64,000 nucleotides of DNA, taken from assembly GCA_013397435.1 (NCBI GenBank), contig VZRG01000007.1, positions 1,386,847 to 1,450,846 of the forward strand, given 5' to 3'. Positions 39,213 to 51,940 of this stretch are shown here, piece after piece. The stretch is from Erythrocercus mccallii (Eukaryota; Chordata; Aves; Passeriformes; Dicruridae). The notes below the pieces were generated by a model that was given only the letters and a program-made list of their open reading frames with translations, had not been told where the DNA came from and made no database searches. Both the position numbers and the translations under genes were made by a program. Numbering within the stretch: position 1 is the stretch's first letter; every line of letters starts with the position of its first letter.

Positions 39213-39805
39213 CAACAGAGAATCACTTTTGAGTGTAATTATAGTGCTTCTGGGAACTGGTTCCAATTAAAAAGGATGACAAATCTACCAGCCAGAATGC
39301 CAACACTTGGAGCACTTTGCTGCTTTGGAAGGATATGAGAACACATGTGAGGGAAGGATATGCTTTATCCCATATCCACCTTTAAATTTGCTGGCATGTT
39401 TCAGCATGACAGAGAAATGCCCTAAATTCATGTGCACAATGGAGGTTTTTCAGCTTCTATTTTCAAGACAGGCAAAGTTTTATTTACCTGGCCAGAAACA
39501 GCCTATACTTGTATGAGATAACTGGCCACAGTCTAAGCTTTCCTGGGAGGTGAGAAAATGAAGAGTTCTCTTAGAAACATTAAGACTCTGCAGGAGGGCA
39601 TTTAAACACTGTTTCCTTGAGAAAATATTTCTGCATGAAGATGAAAATAAATTCTAGTTAACCTTCACAATAAATTTAATTATGCATAATGAAACAGGGT
39701 TAAAGGTGAAGGGAAAGTGGAAGTCTTAAGAATGAGAAATGACAATATTTAAATTGGATGTTAAAAAACTGCAGAAGAATGGATTTTTTTACTTAAAATT
39801 TGCAA

Positions 39806-39830
39806 AAAAATGACCTAGTGGGTCATTTTT
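39806..39830. other. Perfect 10-bp inverted repeat (hairpin)
   Basis: AAAAATGACC and GGTCATTTTT are exact reverse complements around a 5-nt loop TAGTG. The layout of stem plus T-run resembles a bacterial terminator. In an intron of a vertebrate gene that resemblance has no functional meaning. Confidence 0.8.
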
Positions 39831-40785
39831 ATTCTCTTGGGTCTCTGAGGAAAGAAATTGTGTATGAAGGATAACCACAGCAGTTTGATTAACTAAGGCA
39901 TAGATCCCTACCTGAATCTGAACTGAAGACTTTTGTTTTATCACCCTCAACATAATCCACTGAAAAAATCAAATGAGTCTGAAATAGTACTTCTGGCAGT
40001 ACTTGGTTGGCAGGCTGCTTTTATTGAAAGGACACCTTTCTCCTGGTAGCACTGGAACAACAGTGATAAGCATTCAGCACAATGTCTTGATATTCTTTGG
40101 ATGAATCTGTATTTCCTCTTGAATTGCACAATTTACGATTCAGTGCAGCATGTAAAGACATACTGTGGTAATAGATGTGGAAATACAGCAGACAAATTTT
40201 CATGTGTAGTGAAGACACCTATGAAGGCACCTACTACTGAAGGTACTGGTGAAAAAAATTTAAACTCTTAGATGGATCAAGTTTTGATCTGCATTTTCCT
40301 TACTGAACATATCACAATTTATTTTAAAATAATAAGAAATTAATAATAATAGTATAAAAATATATGTAGATATATCTAGCAATACAAGCAAAACCAAAAA
40401 AATAAAAACGGAAATGTAGAAAAATCAAGAAATTCTCACTGGTTTTCCAACCTTAGTGGCAGAGAAATAATTAACAACTCAAAAGGGAATTGCCTAAATT
40501 TTAGGTATGTAATCCCATCTCACAAGCCTTCGGCAGAATCATTGCTTCAGGAGATTCAAGAGACAGATTTTTGTATTTTCCTGAAAGCACTCTGGCTGGG
40601 TTTTGTTTCTTGGTAGCGGGTATCACTGATGTTAATTTTCATTTACTACAGTGTTTTCACTCCCATTAACCTGTAAGACAAGCCACTATACAACTGGAAT
40701 GTTGTCTAAGATAGGAGTGAATTGTTTCTACTTCCAGTGGAGAATTCAATTCCAGTTGAATCTTTCAATAATTCAAATATGTTGC

Positions 40786-40844
40786 TTTTTTTCCTTTCTT
40801 TTTAAAAATTTTTTTTTCTTTTTTCTTTTTTTTTCTTTTTTTCT
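40786..40844. repeat. Pyrimidine-rich low-complexity tract
   Basis: About 60 bp of almost pure T and C, broken only by a short AAAAA stretch. On the gene's sense strand it reads as a purine tract. Confidence 0.9.
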
Positions 40845-43800
40845 GGGATGCCCTCCAGCTTACCTATCAGTAATAACACTGCAGATATATTTTAGTAGAC
40901 ACAGTGCATATTCTACTAGAGAACTAAGCTTGGACACAGATTTAACTTGCAACCAGAAACTGCACTGTAAGGCTATGCTATTTTTCTCCCTGAAACTCAG
41001 GTGGTACCCTTGAAAAACAAGTTCAGGATGTTGAAGGAGTCCTCAATTTGCAATGTAATGAAAATGGATTTAGAACGCACATGAAACAGTTAATTTATTT
41101 TCATTACAAGTGACAGTTCTGAGTCACCAACCTGCACATGTGATGCATAAGATGTACTTGAGGAATACAAACCCACACCTTACCAAGGATACCAGCCTCT
41201 AAGCAGTGACCCTGGAAGTGGCTGTCTGGTTTAGAGAACTACACAGTGGTTTCAATACAAACCCAGAGTCACAAAAAATGGGCATGGCAATACCACTGTC
41301 TGAATAAATAAGCCAACTCTGCTGGAAAAGGAAAGGAAAAGGCTTTGAAAAGGAGTGACGCCAGAAGTGATATTTATAAGTGAAAGAAATGAAGCATCAA
41401 TAATGAAAGGAGTAATAATGAGTCATAATCAAAATCACTGAAACAAAGGACTCAAGGTATATTTCCCTTTATAACACACATGCACAGTCATATGCACACA
41501 TGCTCACACAAAATCAATGAACTGATGGAAGAACTGAGTTTTGTTTCGTTCTGGAACTTCTGTTATCTGTTGAGGGGACATTTTTTTTGTCTGTCTCTGC
41601 AGGTTCTACAAGCACACTGCTGATATTGGTCTTCATGAAAACTAAGCTTAGAAAGAACCACAGTCAATAGCAGCTACTTCCTCCTCCACATTTTGAAGAT
41701 TACAGATAATAGAAGTAATATACAAGAAAATGATTCATGGCTCAGAAATCAAAGTCTTACTGGGAGGATAAAAACTGTACAGCAGAATAGATGGAAAAAA
41801 CATAATTCTGAGCTGTATAAGGAACATCTCCCCTTTAAATTCTGTCTTTGCTATAGAGGAAATGGGACAAAAGGAAAATAGACTCAAGGAGAAAAGCAAA
41901 TCCAGAGCAGAGTCTATTCCCCTCTGGGCTTATAAAGAGCAAACTTAAAATCTTTGGAAGTCCTTGGGAAAAGAATACTCTTAGCAGGTGGCAAATATAG
42001 AAGCTTTGTGAAAACCAATATTTTCCTAAGGGGAATGAAAAAACGTCTTCAGAAGGTGCCAGAAGCCAAAAAAGTAATTTTGATTCATATGATTATTGAT
42101 GAAATCTCTGTTACGATAGCCCCACCATGGCAAGCTAAGTTCTTCAGTTTGGTTTCAAAAGAATTTACTTTTGAAGCCTTGATCTACCACCTCAGGCTGA
42201 GCTTAGGCACAAACGCCCCCTCAGCACACTTGTGTTCTTCTCTAAAGGGAGAAGGCTCAAGGTGCCCTTTTGCATTATAGCAGAATAAGATAAAGAGATG
42301 GACAAGGTCCTTCTGTTACTGGTTGGCCAAGATTAAGTGCAGGGCAGCTGAGGAGTCCAGGTCCTATTGCATGAGTATTAGTGAAAGTGTAATAGGTCTG
42401 TAAAGGGATTTTAATCAGTGTTTCAAAGTTAACTGAAGAATAAAAATAATTAATTTGTCATTCTACAGTGCCCTTTTTCTAGATCTTGCACAGAATAACT
42501 TTATTTCAGGGAAAACAAGAGTAGTTCTCATATCCAGTATTACTATGGAGACTAAGGACTGATTTTCTTTGCTTATACTTTTAAATTCCAGTTCTGCTAA
42601 GAGGATATTGAGAATGTGCTGACAAACTGCCACTGTCATTCTGTAAGTACAACACTCATACTGTTGTGGTCAGCAAGGACAGCTTTGCTTTAAGTCTGTG
42701 TAGAGCTGACATTTGCTGAAAACCCTTGCTTGATCTTTGAATCATTGCAATACTGTGTCAAAAACCCCCACCAAATTCACCTCCTCTTTGTGCACCTCTT
42801 CTTCATGAAATTGGCTAAGTTTGCTTTCCCGGTAGGTCACCACTTAGAAAAATCATTAGATGTTAAGAAAGCATTCCTCAACACTAAAACAGCAAATAGG
42901 AAAGAGACATCCTGGATATTTAATCCAAGGTGCAAAACAGGCCCCAGACCAGATTTATGGGATTTTTGCCACAGTGACTATATAAGTCTTCATCATTCTG
43001 ATAGAATAGAGCAGCTTAAGCAGATCTTTACGGGGTTAATGAAGGCCCTTTTTGCTGACTACTTTTCAGAATGCAAGCAGGGCTTTGTGAGCTGCAGTTA
43101 AATATGAAAAATAGTTCTGGAACATAAAGAAGTGTAATCATGCATAAACCAGTTTTCTGATCTTTATCTCCAACAGTATCTACTATTCAAGAGCAGCCTT
43201 AATCAGGTAATAAATCAGGCAAAAAGGAAAATGCAATTGTCATTTGTGGGACCAAAATAAAACCTATATTTCTGAAAGAAGAATATAGTTATTTTTGAAA
43301 CACGAAAACAGTTATGATTCTGCAATCTTCCTTGGTTTGTGTCAAAACGAATTGCACTGAGATGGATGATTTTTAGATTTACTTTGGCCAGTCAATAGTG
43401 TTGGAACAGTTAATTGTTGTGGCCTCTGCTGATTAATGGATTCTTGAGAATTTGATGAGCATGGGAAGAAGTGAACTGCATGAAATGACAAATATCTTTG
43501 CTTTCTTTAATCCTCTTTGCCCTCAGATACAAAGCTTTCAGCTATCTCTTTTTAAGGACTGCAAAGGCCATCAGTTCTGTGGTACTCTTACTCCTGTACT
43601 CAGGTACAGCTGTGAGCTGGCCTAAATGACATGTCACTGTCACTAAATGTTACACAGAGTTAGCTATGAAGTGTGTGGCAAATTATACTGCAGATCTGCT
43701 GGGAAGATATGACTTCACATGCTGCAAAATATAACTGGATCATGGGTTACATATATACAACACATATGTGGACAATCCTCAAGGCAAGGCAAGACAATTT

Positions 43801-44045
43801 GTCACGGTGTTGGCTGCAACCACAATGAGAAATTCTTCTAAATGGACAAATTTTTATTTGGCTGGTTACTTTTTCCACCTTCCTTGCAAGCAAAACAAAA
43901 ATCTGTATTTCTTAAACAGGTTTCATAACTATAACTAAATTTCATTTACACATGCAGCTGAATTTAACCCAACACATGAACTGTGCTGTGATGACATTCA
44001 ACATCTTTAGTACTAATAATGTCAGTTTTGATGCATGTAATACAC

Positions 44046-44096
44046 CAAAAAAGGAAAAAGAAAAACCCACAAAAAACAAAAAAACAAAAAAACCCA
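44046..44096. repeat. A-rich low-complexity tract
   Basis: A5-A7 blocks separated by C, CC, CCC, G or GG. The Lys/Asn-rich frame across it on the plus strand is compositional. Confidence 0.9.
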
Positions 44097-45725
44097 ATTG
44101 GTTTGTGGTTTATTGATGCTGTTTCTAGTCCTTTCCCAGAAATGTACTACTTTCGATCTTTCTTCAAATTTGGAACAAAAGCACAGTTTAAAATTTTGGC
44201 AGTTTCTCTGGAATGGAAACCTTGTTTTCCACAAGGTGAAACAGCAGCTGTTGTATACATTCAAGAAATAATACAAAGGGTAATGCTTAGTAAATGCACT
44301 GGGAATATAAAACAGGAGCTTTGCAAAGGACTGGGGCTTATATTATCTTTTGTGAGAAAAATTATACCAGATTTTTTACAATAATACATAGTCATGGAAG
44401 GTAATTTAAATTTATTCTAGGCAAAGTTTTTTAAAAACTCCAAATCATATCTGTAAAGTTCATGGAGAAAATGAAATTAATCAGGATGGTAGGAATACAC
44501 CCATTCAGTTTCCCAAAAGACTGTGTTACTCAGTCACACTCTAATAAAGGCTATTGCCTGCTCAGCTGAGGTTTCATTTATACTAATATTCAGAAGTGGC
44601 TCACACTTCAGAGACTGACATTTCTAGAAACACTCAGATCAAGGATATGAGGAATATGGGTGCAAGAAAAATAATGTTTGTTATTTTTTTGTCATCAGTT
44701 GTAAGAGCCTATTACAAAAAAGCTTATCAAACATAGCTGAGACACAAACACAGACTGACCTGTGATTGGTCAAACACCATGAATAACAAGCAACAAATAT
44801 ATGGTATGAATATTTCTGCATCATCTCAGTCTTACAGGCTGAGTTATAGTAGTCTTTTCCGTGGATGGGTTTTGTATTATTTATAGTTCACACAAATATT
44901 AGTTGTTCTAAATTAAATCAGACAAACTTTCCTTTCTGCACCTATTATAAAAGAACTGCCATAAAACACAGTGGACAAATAAAATATGTGTGTCAATTGC
45001 ACAGAATTTGAATTTTTGGAGTGTGATTTAGAAGGGCCTTAAACAGTTGCTCTGCCTTTGGTAGTGAATTTCACCTCCTGAAATATAAACCAGACTGAAG
45101 CAAGACTACAATTTTCCTCAGTGCATGCCAGTTTTGAGTGTGTGTGCAGTGGAAATTTATACACGATACTGATTTGCTCTATCACTAGATGATCAGATTG
45201 GAGGATGTACACCTCTTATCATCACTCAGCCTGGAAACCAGAGACTGCAACAAAGAACTCCCAATGCTTTACATAGAAACATCTAGTCCTGATACAGTTA
45301 GCATCTGATAACAATCTTGTCAAATTTTATACACCTACAACCAGAGATTACACTAATGAGTTTTGCTATCATGCTACCATTTATTTCCTATAAGCATAGT
45401 AATGATATTGACACTGACAAGAGTACCCAACAGAAGCATAGATGTTGAGAGATGTTCTTATGCAATCTGTATTACCACTTATCTACATAAACTTCGTTGA
45501 ATAATCCAAATTGCTACATTTACCATAAAATAAAGAAGCCTGTTGATATTTTAAATGAAAAGGTAAGCCATTATAGGTGTATTTTCATAGACAAAATTTC
45601 TCACATCATGCTTTCATAGCAAAAGGTCTTTTGTGCAGACAAGCCATAAGTTCCCATGGGGTGTCTCCAAAGTTAACCCATTCCAAGTGAGTTTCTACCC
45701 AGGAGAAGTGGAAGAAAACCAGAGA

Positions 45726-45731
45726 ACTTAC
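45726..45731 (-). other. Splice donor (5' splice site) of the CNTNAP2-like exon
   Basis: On the minus strand the intron begins GTAAGT, a full match to positions +1 to +6 of the vertebrate donor consensus. The exon side reads GATC, which is weaker than the usual CAG/AAG, so the intronic half carries the site. Translation stays open up to this junction, and the intron interrupts a codon after its first base (phase 1). That is where the Arg of the RCQGDR motif falls in this family. Confidence 0.85.
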
Positions 45732-45859
45732 GATCTCCTTGGCAGCGCACGGGACCCACGGACACCTTGGCTTCAGACCCAGCCCGGTCGAGGTCTCCAA
45801 CCACCACCTGGCTGACTGGTAGGTGCTCTTTGTATGACAGCATCCCACTGTCTTTCCTC
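45732..45859 (-). CDS. CNTNAP2: Internal coding exon of a contactin-associated protein, best match CNTNAP2 (Caspr2)
   Basis: Caspr2 is a single-pass neuronal membrane protein of the neurexin superfamily. It clusters potassium channels at juxtaparanodes with contactin-2. Read on the minus strand, the exon is one base, 42 codons and one base. The peptide starts RKDSGML, continues SYKEHLPVSQVVVGD, then GSEAKVSVGP, and ends RCQGD. From memory, Caspr2 has nearly this string at the end of its fibrinogen-like region, roughly residues 755-796 of about 1330, just before laminin-G domain 3. The split codons fit: the leading G can complete the Trp before RKD, and the trailing C begins the Arg after RCQGD. 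The frame has no stops, five CpGs, and about 60% GC in an AT-rich setting. I recall about seven differences from human Caspr2. CNTNAP4 and CNTNAP5 fit less well because, as I recall, they have TKIVITD where this has SQVVVGD. The family is near certain; the paralogue is likely. Confidence 0.88.
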
Positions 45860-45890
45860 CTGCGTTATAGAGACACAAAAAGTAAGCAAA
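45860..45890 (-). other. Splice acceptor, polypyrimidine tract and branch site of the CNTNAP2-like exon
   Basis: Minus-strand order is a branch-like GCTTACT with its adenine at 45883, a pyrimidine-rich CTTTTTGTGTCTCT stretch, then CGCAG directly before the exon. The branch adenine lies 23 nt from the AG, inside the usual 18-40 nt range. No other AG lies between branch point and acceptor. The intron ends in phase 2, as expected if the first exon base completes the Trp codon before RKD. Confidence 0.82.
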
Positions 45891-48800
45891 TGTGAAGCAT
45901 ATGAAATTATTTTCCTTGATCTAAGCAATAAAATAATAGGTATGCAACAATTGCATGCAGCTCAAACCCCATTTTAGTTAGCAAGACCGCAAAAATTCAA
46001 TTTATAGTCATGTCTTAGAGCTCCTCATTCCAACTGCAGTAACTAACTAGTGCTTTTTTCATGCTTAGACCAAACCACTTTGCATAGTTACAATATTTTT
46101 CCTTTGTTATTTCAAGAGATGAACCCAACTGGCATTGAGTGTTCTTTCTTCCAAATAGAAAATGAAATAAGCGATATTTGATGAGGCACTTTATCTCTCA
46201 GCTGGTTTGCTTCTGTGGTTTTTTTTGGTTGCAATTTTTTTTCTGTTGGTTTGTATTTTCCGTTTTGTTTTGTTTATGTTTTTGGGTTTTTTATATAAAC
46301 ACATACATAAAAGGCTAAATTATCCACACAGGAAAAAATGCCCTATATATAGTATTAAGATTATAATTTTTGACAGAAAAGAAAGAGGAAACAAAATAAA
46401 TCCATCTATTTCTCTCTTTTTGTTCCCCCTTGCTTTTTTTTAGCTCTATCCTGCCATGTAATTGTGTATCTAAAGTAAGGAACTATTAGATCTAAAAAAA
46501 ATCAATTTCTTTGTTCAAAAATATCACAGGATGAGGGATGAATTCAGTATCTAGAAAAGTTAACTGAACCACATGATATGACTATAACTGAGAACTTGTA
46601 ATCATTTCAGGAAAATGAAAGTCTTTTTCATCTCTGACTTGGATGACTCCAAGATTGGACTCATTATATTGCTAATAACTGGGCAACGCAGCAGGGATTT
46701 GTGATAATGTCCAGATCTGTGGTAATGTTCAGAGTCTTCCAGTAGCACAGTACTGTTTTCCTGTAGTATTTCCAGTCATCATTCTTCTTTGGTCCATCTG
46801 AAGAGATGGAAAGCAAAACACTCTTTTAAAAAGAAGCACAACTGAATTAGTTAAGAAAATAACCATCACATTTTCGAACAGCAGTTGTTTGGAACCAGTC
46901 TGTTCTTTGTGACGAAGACAGTAATTAGAGATTTAATTACTAGAGTTTCTCAAATAGCAGGTGATTGTTTTACTTAATATGTGTGTGTTCTTCCCCTTCA
47001 GAGAACTTGCTCCTTTGTGTTATGTGACTCTTTGAGTTGCTGAGATCATTAACCCTCTTTGGCTGGACACAGCCACACCAGGTGCTCTATCGGTGAGGTT
47101 GCTACAGCACATTGATAGAAAGGCAGGAAAATGGAGAAAAGGAGCCCTGGCAGGCTGCTCCTGCACATTGTGCTGGCTTGTAGCATACTGCTTTTCATCC
47201 TCAGATTGCCATGCCCTTTACAAAGGCATCCTTTTCATCCATTTGGAGACAAGAAGTTTAAGAAAAGAAAGATTAAATGACTTTCCATTTAAGAAAGAAA
47301 AAAGTGAATCACAAAGACAGGTATGTAGACCTAATCTTCATCACTGCTAAAGACTGCATCCATGGGACCCACTCCCTTCTAATAGAGGATAACTGTAGGT
47401 CATCACTTTACTCTTTCTGAGGTTTTCCTCTGATACTGGCTATCTCTGCTGATTTTTACTTTTTCAAAGAGCACTTTAAAGTTGGACATATCTATTTAAA
47501 AGAAAGTGTTCTTCGAAGAGTGGTAAAAACGATTGGCTTTTTTCTTTTTCTTTTTCTTTTTCTTTCCTGTGTCACAAAACCAGATAATATTTCAGTTCCA
47601 AATAAGGATGTTAAAGGGCAGCAGTTTTCCTGTCACCAATAGCTTTCACCTTCTTTGAAAGAAATAAAAAGAAGCAGTAACAATTTCCCCCCTCTTCACT
47701 GATCATTTTTTACTCATTTTAATATTTTATTTATGCACTTAGTGATATGGTCACTTTAAAGCTGTTGCCATGACAGTAAATCTAAATGTTAGAGTTCTTT
47801 TCAAAAATAGCTTTATTTTCTGGTCAATGCTTACTTGTGTCGTCATTGTAGCAAATGTATTTTCTCCTGCACTGAAGCTATTGAGGACTGGGAGTGCTGA
47901 GCTAGGAGTTGAGAGAAGTGAGTTGTCTTTTCAACAGCAGAATCTGGGTAGTTTTTTTGCTCTAAACAAAAATGGGATAATGATGATTTTTGGCCCACAC
48001 ATGTGCCAATAAGACACATAGACTCAGAGACTGAATGGCTCTGTTATGCTTTTCTAACGTACTTGTACTTCCTCTGGACATACTAATCAGTGCTGACAAA
48101 ATCAAAAAGTTTTAAACCAAAGACTGATTATTATGCTTGACTTTGTACAACACAGTTAGAAATAATCACAGCTCGAAGACTCAATCCCTGCAAGTGATAA
48201 TGCTTCTGACGGTATTTAAAGACTTTGCACATTAATAGGGTGGAGAAAGTCTCTGAAGTTTTTCCTCACCAAGGAAAATCCCCTCAAGAGAATAAAGATT
48301 GAATTCAGAGAGTGTCATATTCCTATTAATAGCCAAATGGGAGATGAATGAATCTGATCAAATCCTGTAATTATTACCAGGAGATATTGATGAAATCTCA
48401 GCGTAATTTTCTATCCCTAATTTCTTTTCCTATATATAACAGTCTGCAAAGTGTTTCAGGGTGCTTTTGAATGAGACTAGCAGATATTAGTGTGAGATTT
48501 GTCATTGTTTTGATTATGATCATCTACTTACTCTTCATAAGCATTCAGTGGTATGTTAAAAAGAAATGCATTATATATGCATCAGCAAATGACATATTCA
48601 AAGTAATGATAAGATTCTGTATTAACTTGTTTACATAATGATTTAATACAACCAGACTACTGCTACTGGAGTAATTTATTTTCTCTGATTTTGTTAGACA
48701 TCACTTAATTATCAGCCTAGCCATACAAAGTAAAACAAATAAAGACTGTACTACAGGTAGGAATGGACTTGGTTTTAAAAGATATGGTTCATGACTTGAG

Positions 48801-51800
48801 GAACTGAAGTGATTTTGATAATACAAATAAAACACTTATTGGACTGAATATGTAGTGTTAAGCACATATAATTCAGTGATTAGCAAGTGTTTGAAGAATG
48901 CAAACTCCAAAGTATGACAATTTCAAAGGTATACAACATTCCACCTCTCAGAAGACCCAGGTTTTTACTATGTGAGCACCTCTCTATAAATCTCTGCATT
49001 TCCATAATCTATCTGAGGGAGGTATAAAGGAGTTTAGCTCATTTAGGTTCTGCAAACCAATGCCTGTGAAAACATTGTGAAGGGCACAGACATGCTAAAT
49101 ACGGGTATTTTCTCTCATCCAAAAATATGGCAAGAATTTTATTTATATTAAAACTACTAAGAAGAATAAATATTACAGACAATTTAATGAACAATGCAAC
49201 TTTGGCAGCAAATATAATAGTCTGGAAGTGAGTTACTTGGAAATAAGCAAGATCTAATTAACAGGATTAAAAACAGGGCAAACAAAACCTAGGATTAAAG
49301 CAAAACTAACTCTTGAAAGGTTTTGCTAAAATTTAGCTAACTTTTTAATAGAAATACTCTTCAGCACAAAAGCCATGATTTATAGATTCACTCCATACCC
49401 AGGACTCTGCCCTTTGGAATTATAAACTGCAAACCATAGGACAAAAGTTTTTATTTCCATTGGATTTTGTTGTTCTCAGGCATTATTATGGCTCTTTTGT
49501 CCCTTTCCCACTTGTCACCTCAGATGCCCTTATACGTTACGTTGGAGCTAACTACTCACCCTTGATTTGTCTGACATGGGTTATTATGGAAAATTTCTCA
49601 TTACTGTACAGGGTCATAAAAACTGACAGATGATCATAACTCAATTTAAGTTTTTTCAATTCTCTGGCATTAGATGGGATAAGATCCTAGGAAATATGTG
49701 GTTCCTAGAAGCAAAAGGAGGAACTCTTACAGTTAAGACTGATCTTAAGGTAATTAAATTTCTCTAGCATGCATATAATATTTTTACTTTTGAGAGCACT
49801 GAAGTCTAAACAATTTGGTGAAAGATCATCTAATCCCAGCACCCAAATTACTAACATAAATCCAAACTTTGACTTCTATTGTAAAGATAAATTATACCAA
49901 AGAAATGAGGTTCATGGTTCAGCATTCACAAATAATCCTTGTTTATAAATTACAAAAGATTGAATCAACTAGATTAAATTAATTTAAGGGGAGATACACT
50001 GAGAAATTGGTCAGAAATATGTCTCATTTAAATAATCCATAAGGAAGGAGACAGAGAGAGGTGACACTGGTTCTACAGGTTCTCTTGCTTGTAAGGACTT
50101 CTTGGCTTTCCTTTCAAATAGGAGTTTCTGAGAAACTGAATAACAACAAAGCTGAATAATGGAGATAGCAAATGGGGCTCTGCTTTCTTTTGAAAAATGT
50201 GGAACCAAATTCCAGTGAAAATCTGCCTTTTCTGAGTATGAGTTGAGGCAGAAAGTTTCTTGAAGCAGAGCAGATCTTCTTACAATTTTAATTTCTTTAG
50301 TGTTATTTTGAAGAAATAAAGAAAATTTATGGATTGTCTTCTTTTGAGGTCCAGCAACTCATTTGTCTTGACTTTAATTTTTTCCTATTTCTATGCTGAA
50401 ATATTTTAAGAACAAAATATAGGAATTCTACCACGCTGCAACAGATCTTTTCATCTGTCAACAATTTAATCAGTGTTATGTCGGAGTTCCATTTTTTTTT
50501 AAATAAGTCAGGGAACATATGTGACATTTCCTTTAGAAGAAATGCTAAATTGGGATGTCCTTTTCACCTTGGGTAATTACAGAGACAAGATTACTTGGGA
50601 TTCAGCTGAAGCCAAAAAAAGAAACTTCTGTGAATGTAGAGCTGAAAAGGGATGATATGGGAATTTTTAGAAGAAACTGGACATTGACATTGGAAAAGGG
50701 CAATACCTTTCTCAAATAATTTTTCTCTCTCAGTTCAATTTCATTTGGCATTTTTAAGTCAGTATTATTATTATTTGACCCCAAAATATTTAAAAATTAG
50801 AAAATTATTTTTAAAAATATTAGTTTATAAAAATATTAAAAATATCCCACAATTAACAATGCCCCAAAAGTTTTCTAGTCATCCTAAAGTTTTAAATGCT
50901 TTGTTTATCACAGAAATGAGAAAATTCTTCTTTGAACAGGTATAATTAATTGAAGGACAATAAAATTGTCCCCATTCAGCTACTCAACATGCCCCAGAAA
51001 GTTAAATGTCTGTCTATGTTTATCACTTTGACAAAGAGAAAACTACATTTATCCTATCCCCTCACAGGTGCTGAACTTTCCCTGGAACAGGAGGCTACTG
51101 TAGCTCTGAGGGAAGAAAATAATGAAGTCTTCTGAGTACTTCCACCTGTTTTAAAAATTACCTAATTTAAGACACCAAGAATTTTAATTACACTTTCATG
51201 TATCTGAATGCATTATAGTGATGGTAATATTTTACTGTGTGGACACTAGGAGTATTTATCTAATGAAATGTGCATTTGTAATACCTGCACTACTGAATGT
51301 ACTGTTGTAAGGTCTATGCAGATAAATGATGAATTCTTTCTCTATTCTACTGGCTAGCCACAAGTCTTTGGATCACATCCTATCAAACTATCAGACCAAA
51401 GCTACTTCTCGCAAGACTTTTAGGGCACAAGGATCTGTATTGGAAGAAATATTAAACATCTCAGAGCAGCAGCTCAGAGGCTTCATTTCTCGGAGTTCTT
51501 GACAACTTTGACAGTTTTATTTTGTATGACTGAAAGAGCTAAATAAAAATAATTGACTATGGCACGACAAAATAACAGATAGCTATAGTTAATGCTGACT
51601 TCAGCCCCTATATGCCAGTTGAGTTCAATACAGTACTGAAGTGCATAACTTTGTGTTGAATTTGGTCCAGAAAACTGAAAGAAGTATGGTACTTACTGCA
51701 TCCAGAAACTGTCAGTAAAATCCAATTGTATAAGCATCTACCACTACTCCCACCCTTCTACTGGCACTTCCTGCAGTCTATGGCAGGCACACTGGGAATA

Positions 51801-51940
51801 TAAGGAGGCTATGATTTAGCTCATGTCTTGAGTTGCTTGTATAGCTTTAACACCAAATACTTTGGGAAATGGTTTATACTGGCCACACCCTGGAACAAAG
51901 TGCTTGATAAGATAACCTCACAAAATCTCCATGTATATAA
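45891..51940. other. Non-coding, probably intron immediately upstream of the CNTNAP2-like exon
   Basis: No preceding exon is visible. In this family it should encode a Cys-rich segment ending CNCDADYKQ or similar. A T/G-rich patch lies at 46.2 kb and a (CTTTTT)n tract at 47537-47566. The 48.27-48.68 kb stretch is rich in homeodomain-like TAAT motifs and could be a conserved non-coding element. Nothing else is identifiable. Confidence 0.5.
47537..47566. repeat. (CTTTTT)n microsatellite
   Basis: Four to five hexanucleotide CTTTTT units in a row, flanked by CTTTCC. Confidence 0.9.

Larger units (their letters stand above)
19888..45725. other. Non-coding, probably intron immediately downstream of the CNTNAP2-like exon
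   Basis: About 26 kb with no recognisable CR1 or LTR copy and no exon found by eye. I looked for the exon that should follow in this family (the start of laminin-G domain 3, beginning near Tyr-Trp-Asn) in reverse complement and did not find it. Contents are AT-rich unique sequence, homopolymer and low-complexity tracts (21.8, 25.8, 30.0, 33.5, 40.8 and 44.05 kb), two perfect hairpins (24180 and 39806), a 20-bp tandem duplication, and stretches resembling conserved non-coding elements near 22.3 and 28.6 kb. Confidence 0.6.

Noticed and set aside
39806..39835. Hairpin followed by T-run resembling a rho-independent terminator
   Set aside because: The window is vertebrate nuclear DNA, so a bacterial terminator reading does not apply. 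It is recorded only as a hairpin.
45606..45878. 90-codon minus-strand open frame (MCLYNAGG...) over the real exon
   Set aside because: It is in a different frame from the Caspr2-like peptide, runs through both splice sites, and has no family resemblance.
49800..49850. GGTGAAAGATCATCTAATCCCAG resembles the complement of a CR1 3' tail
   Set aside because: Only about 20 bases match, with no continuation into CR1 sequence on either side.
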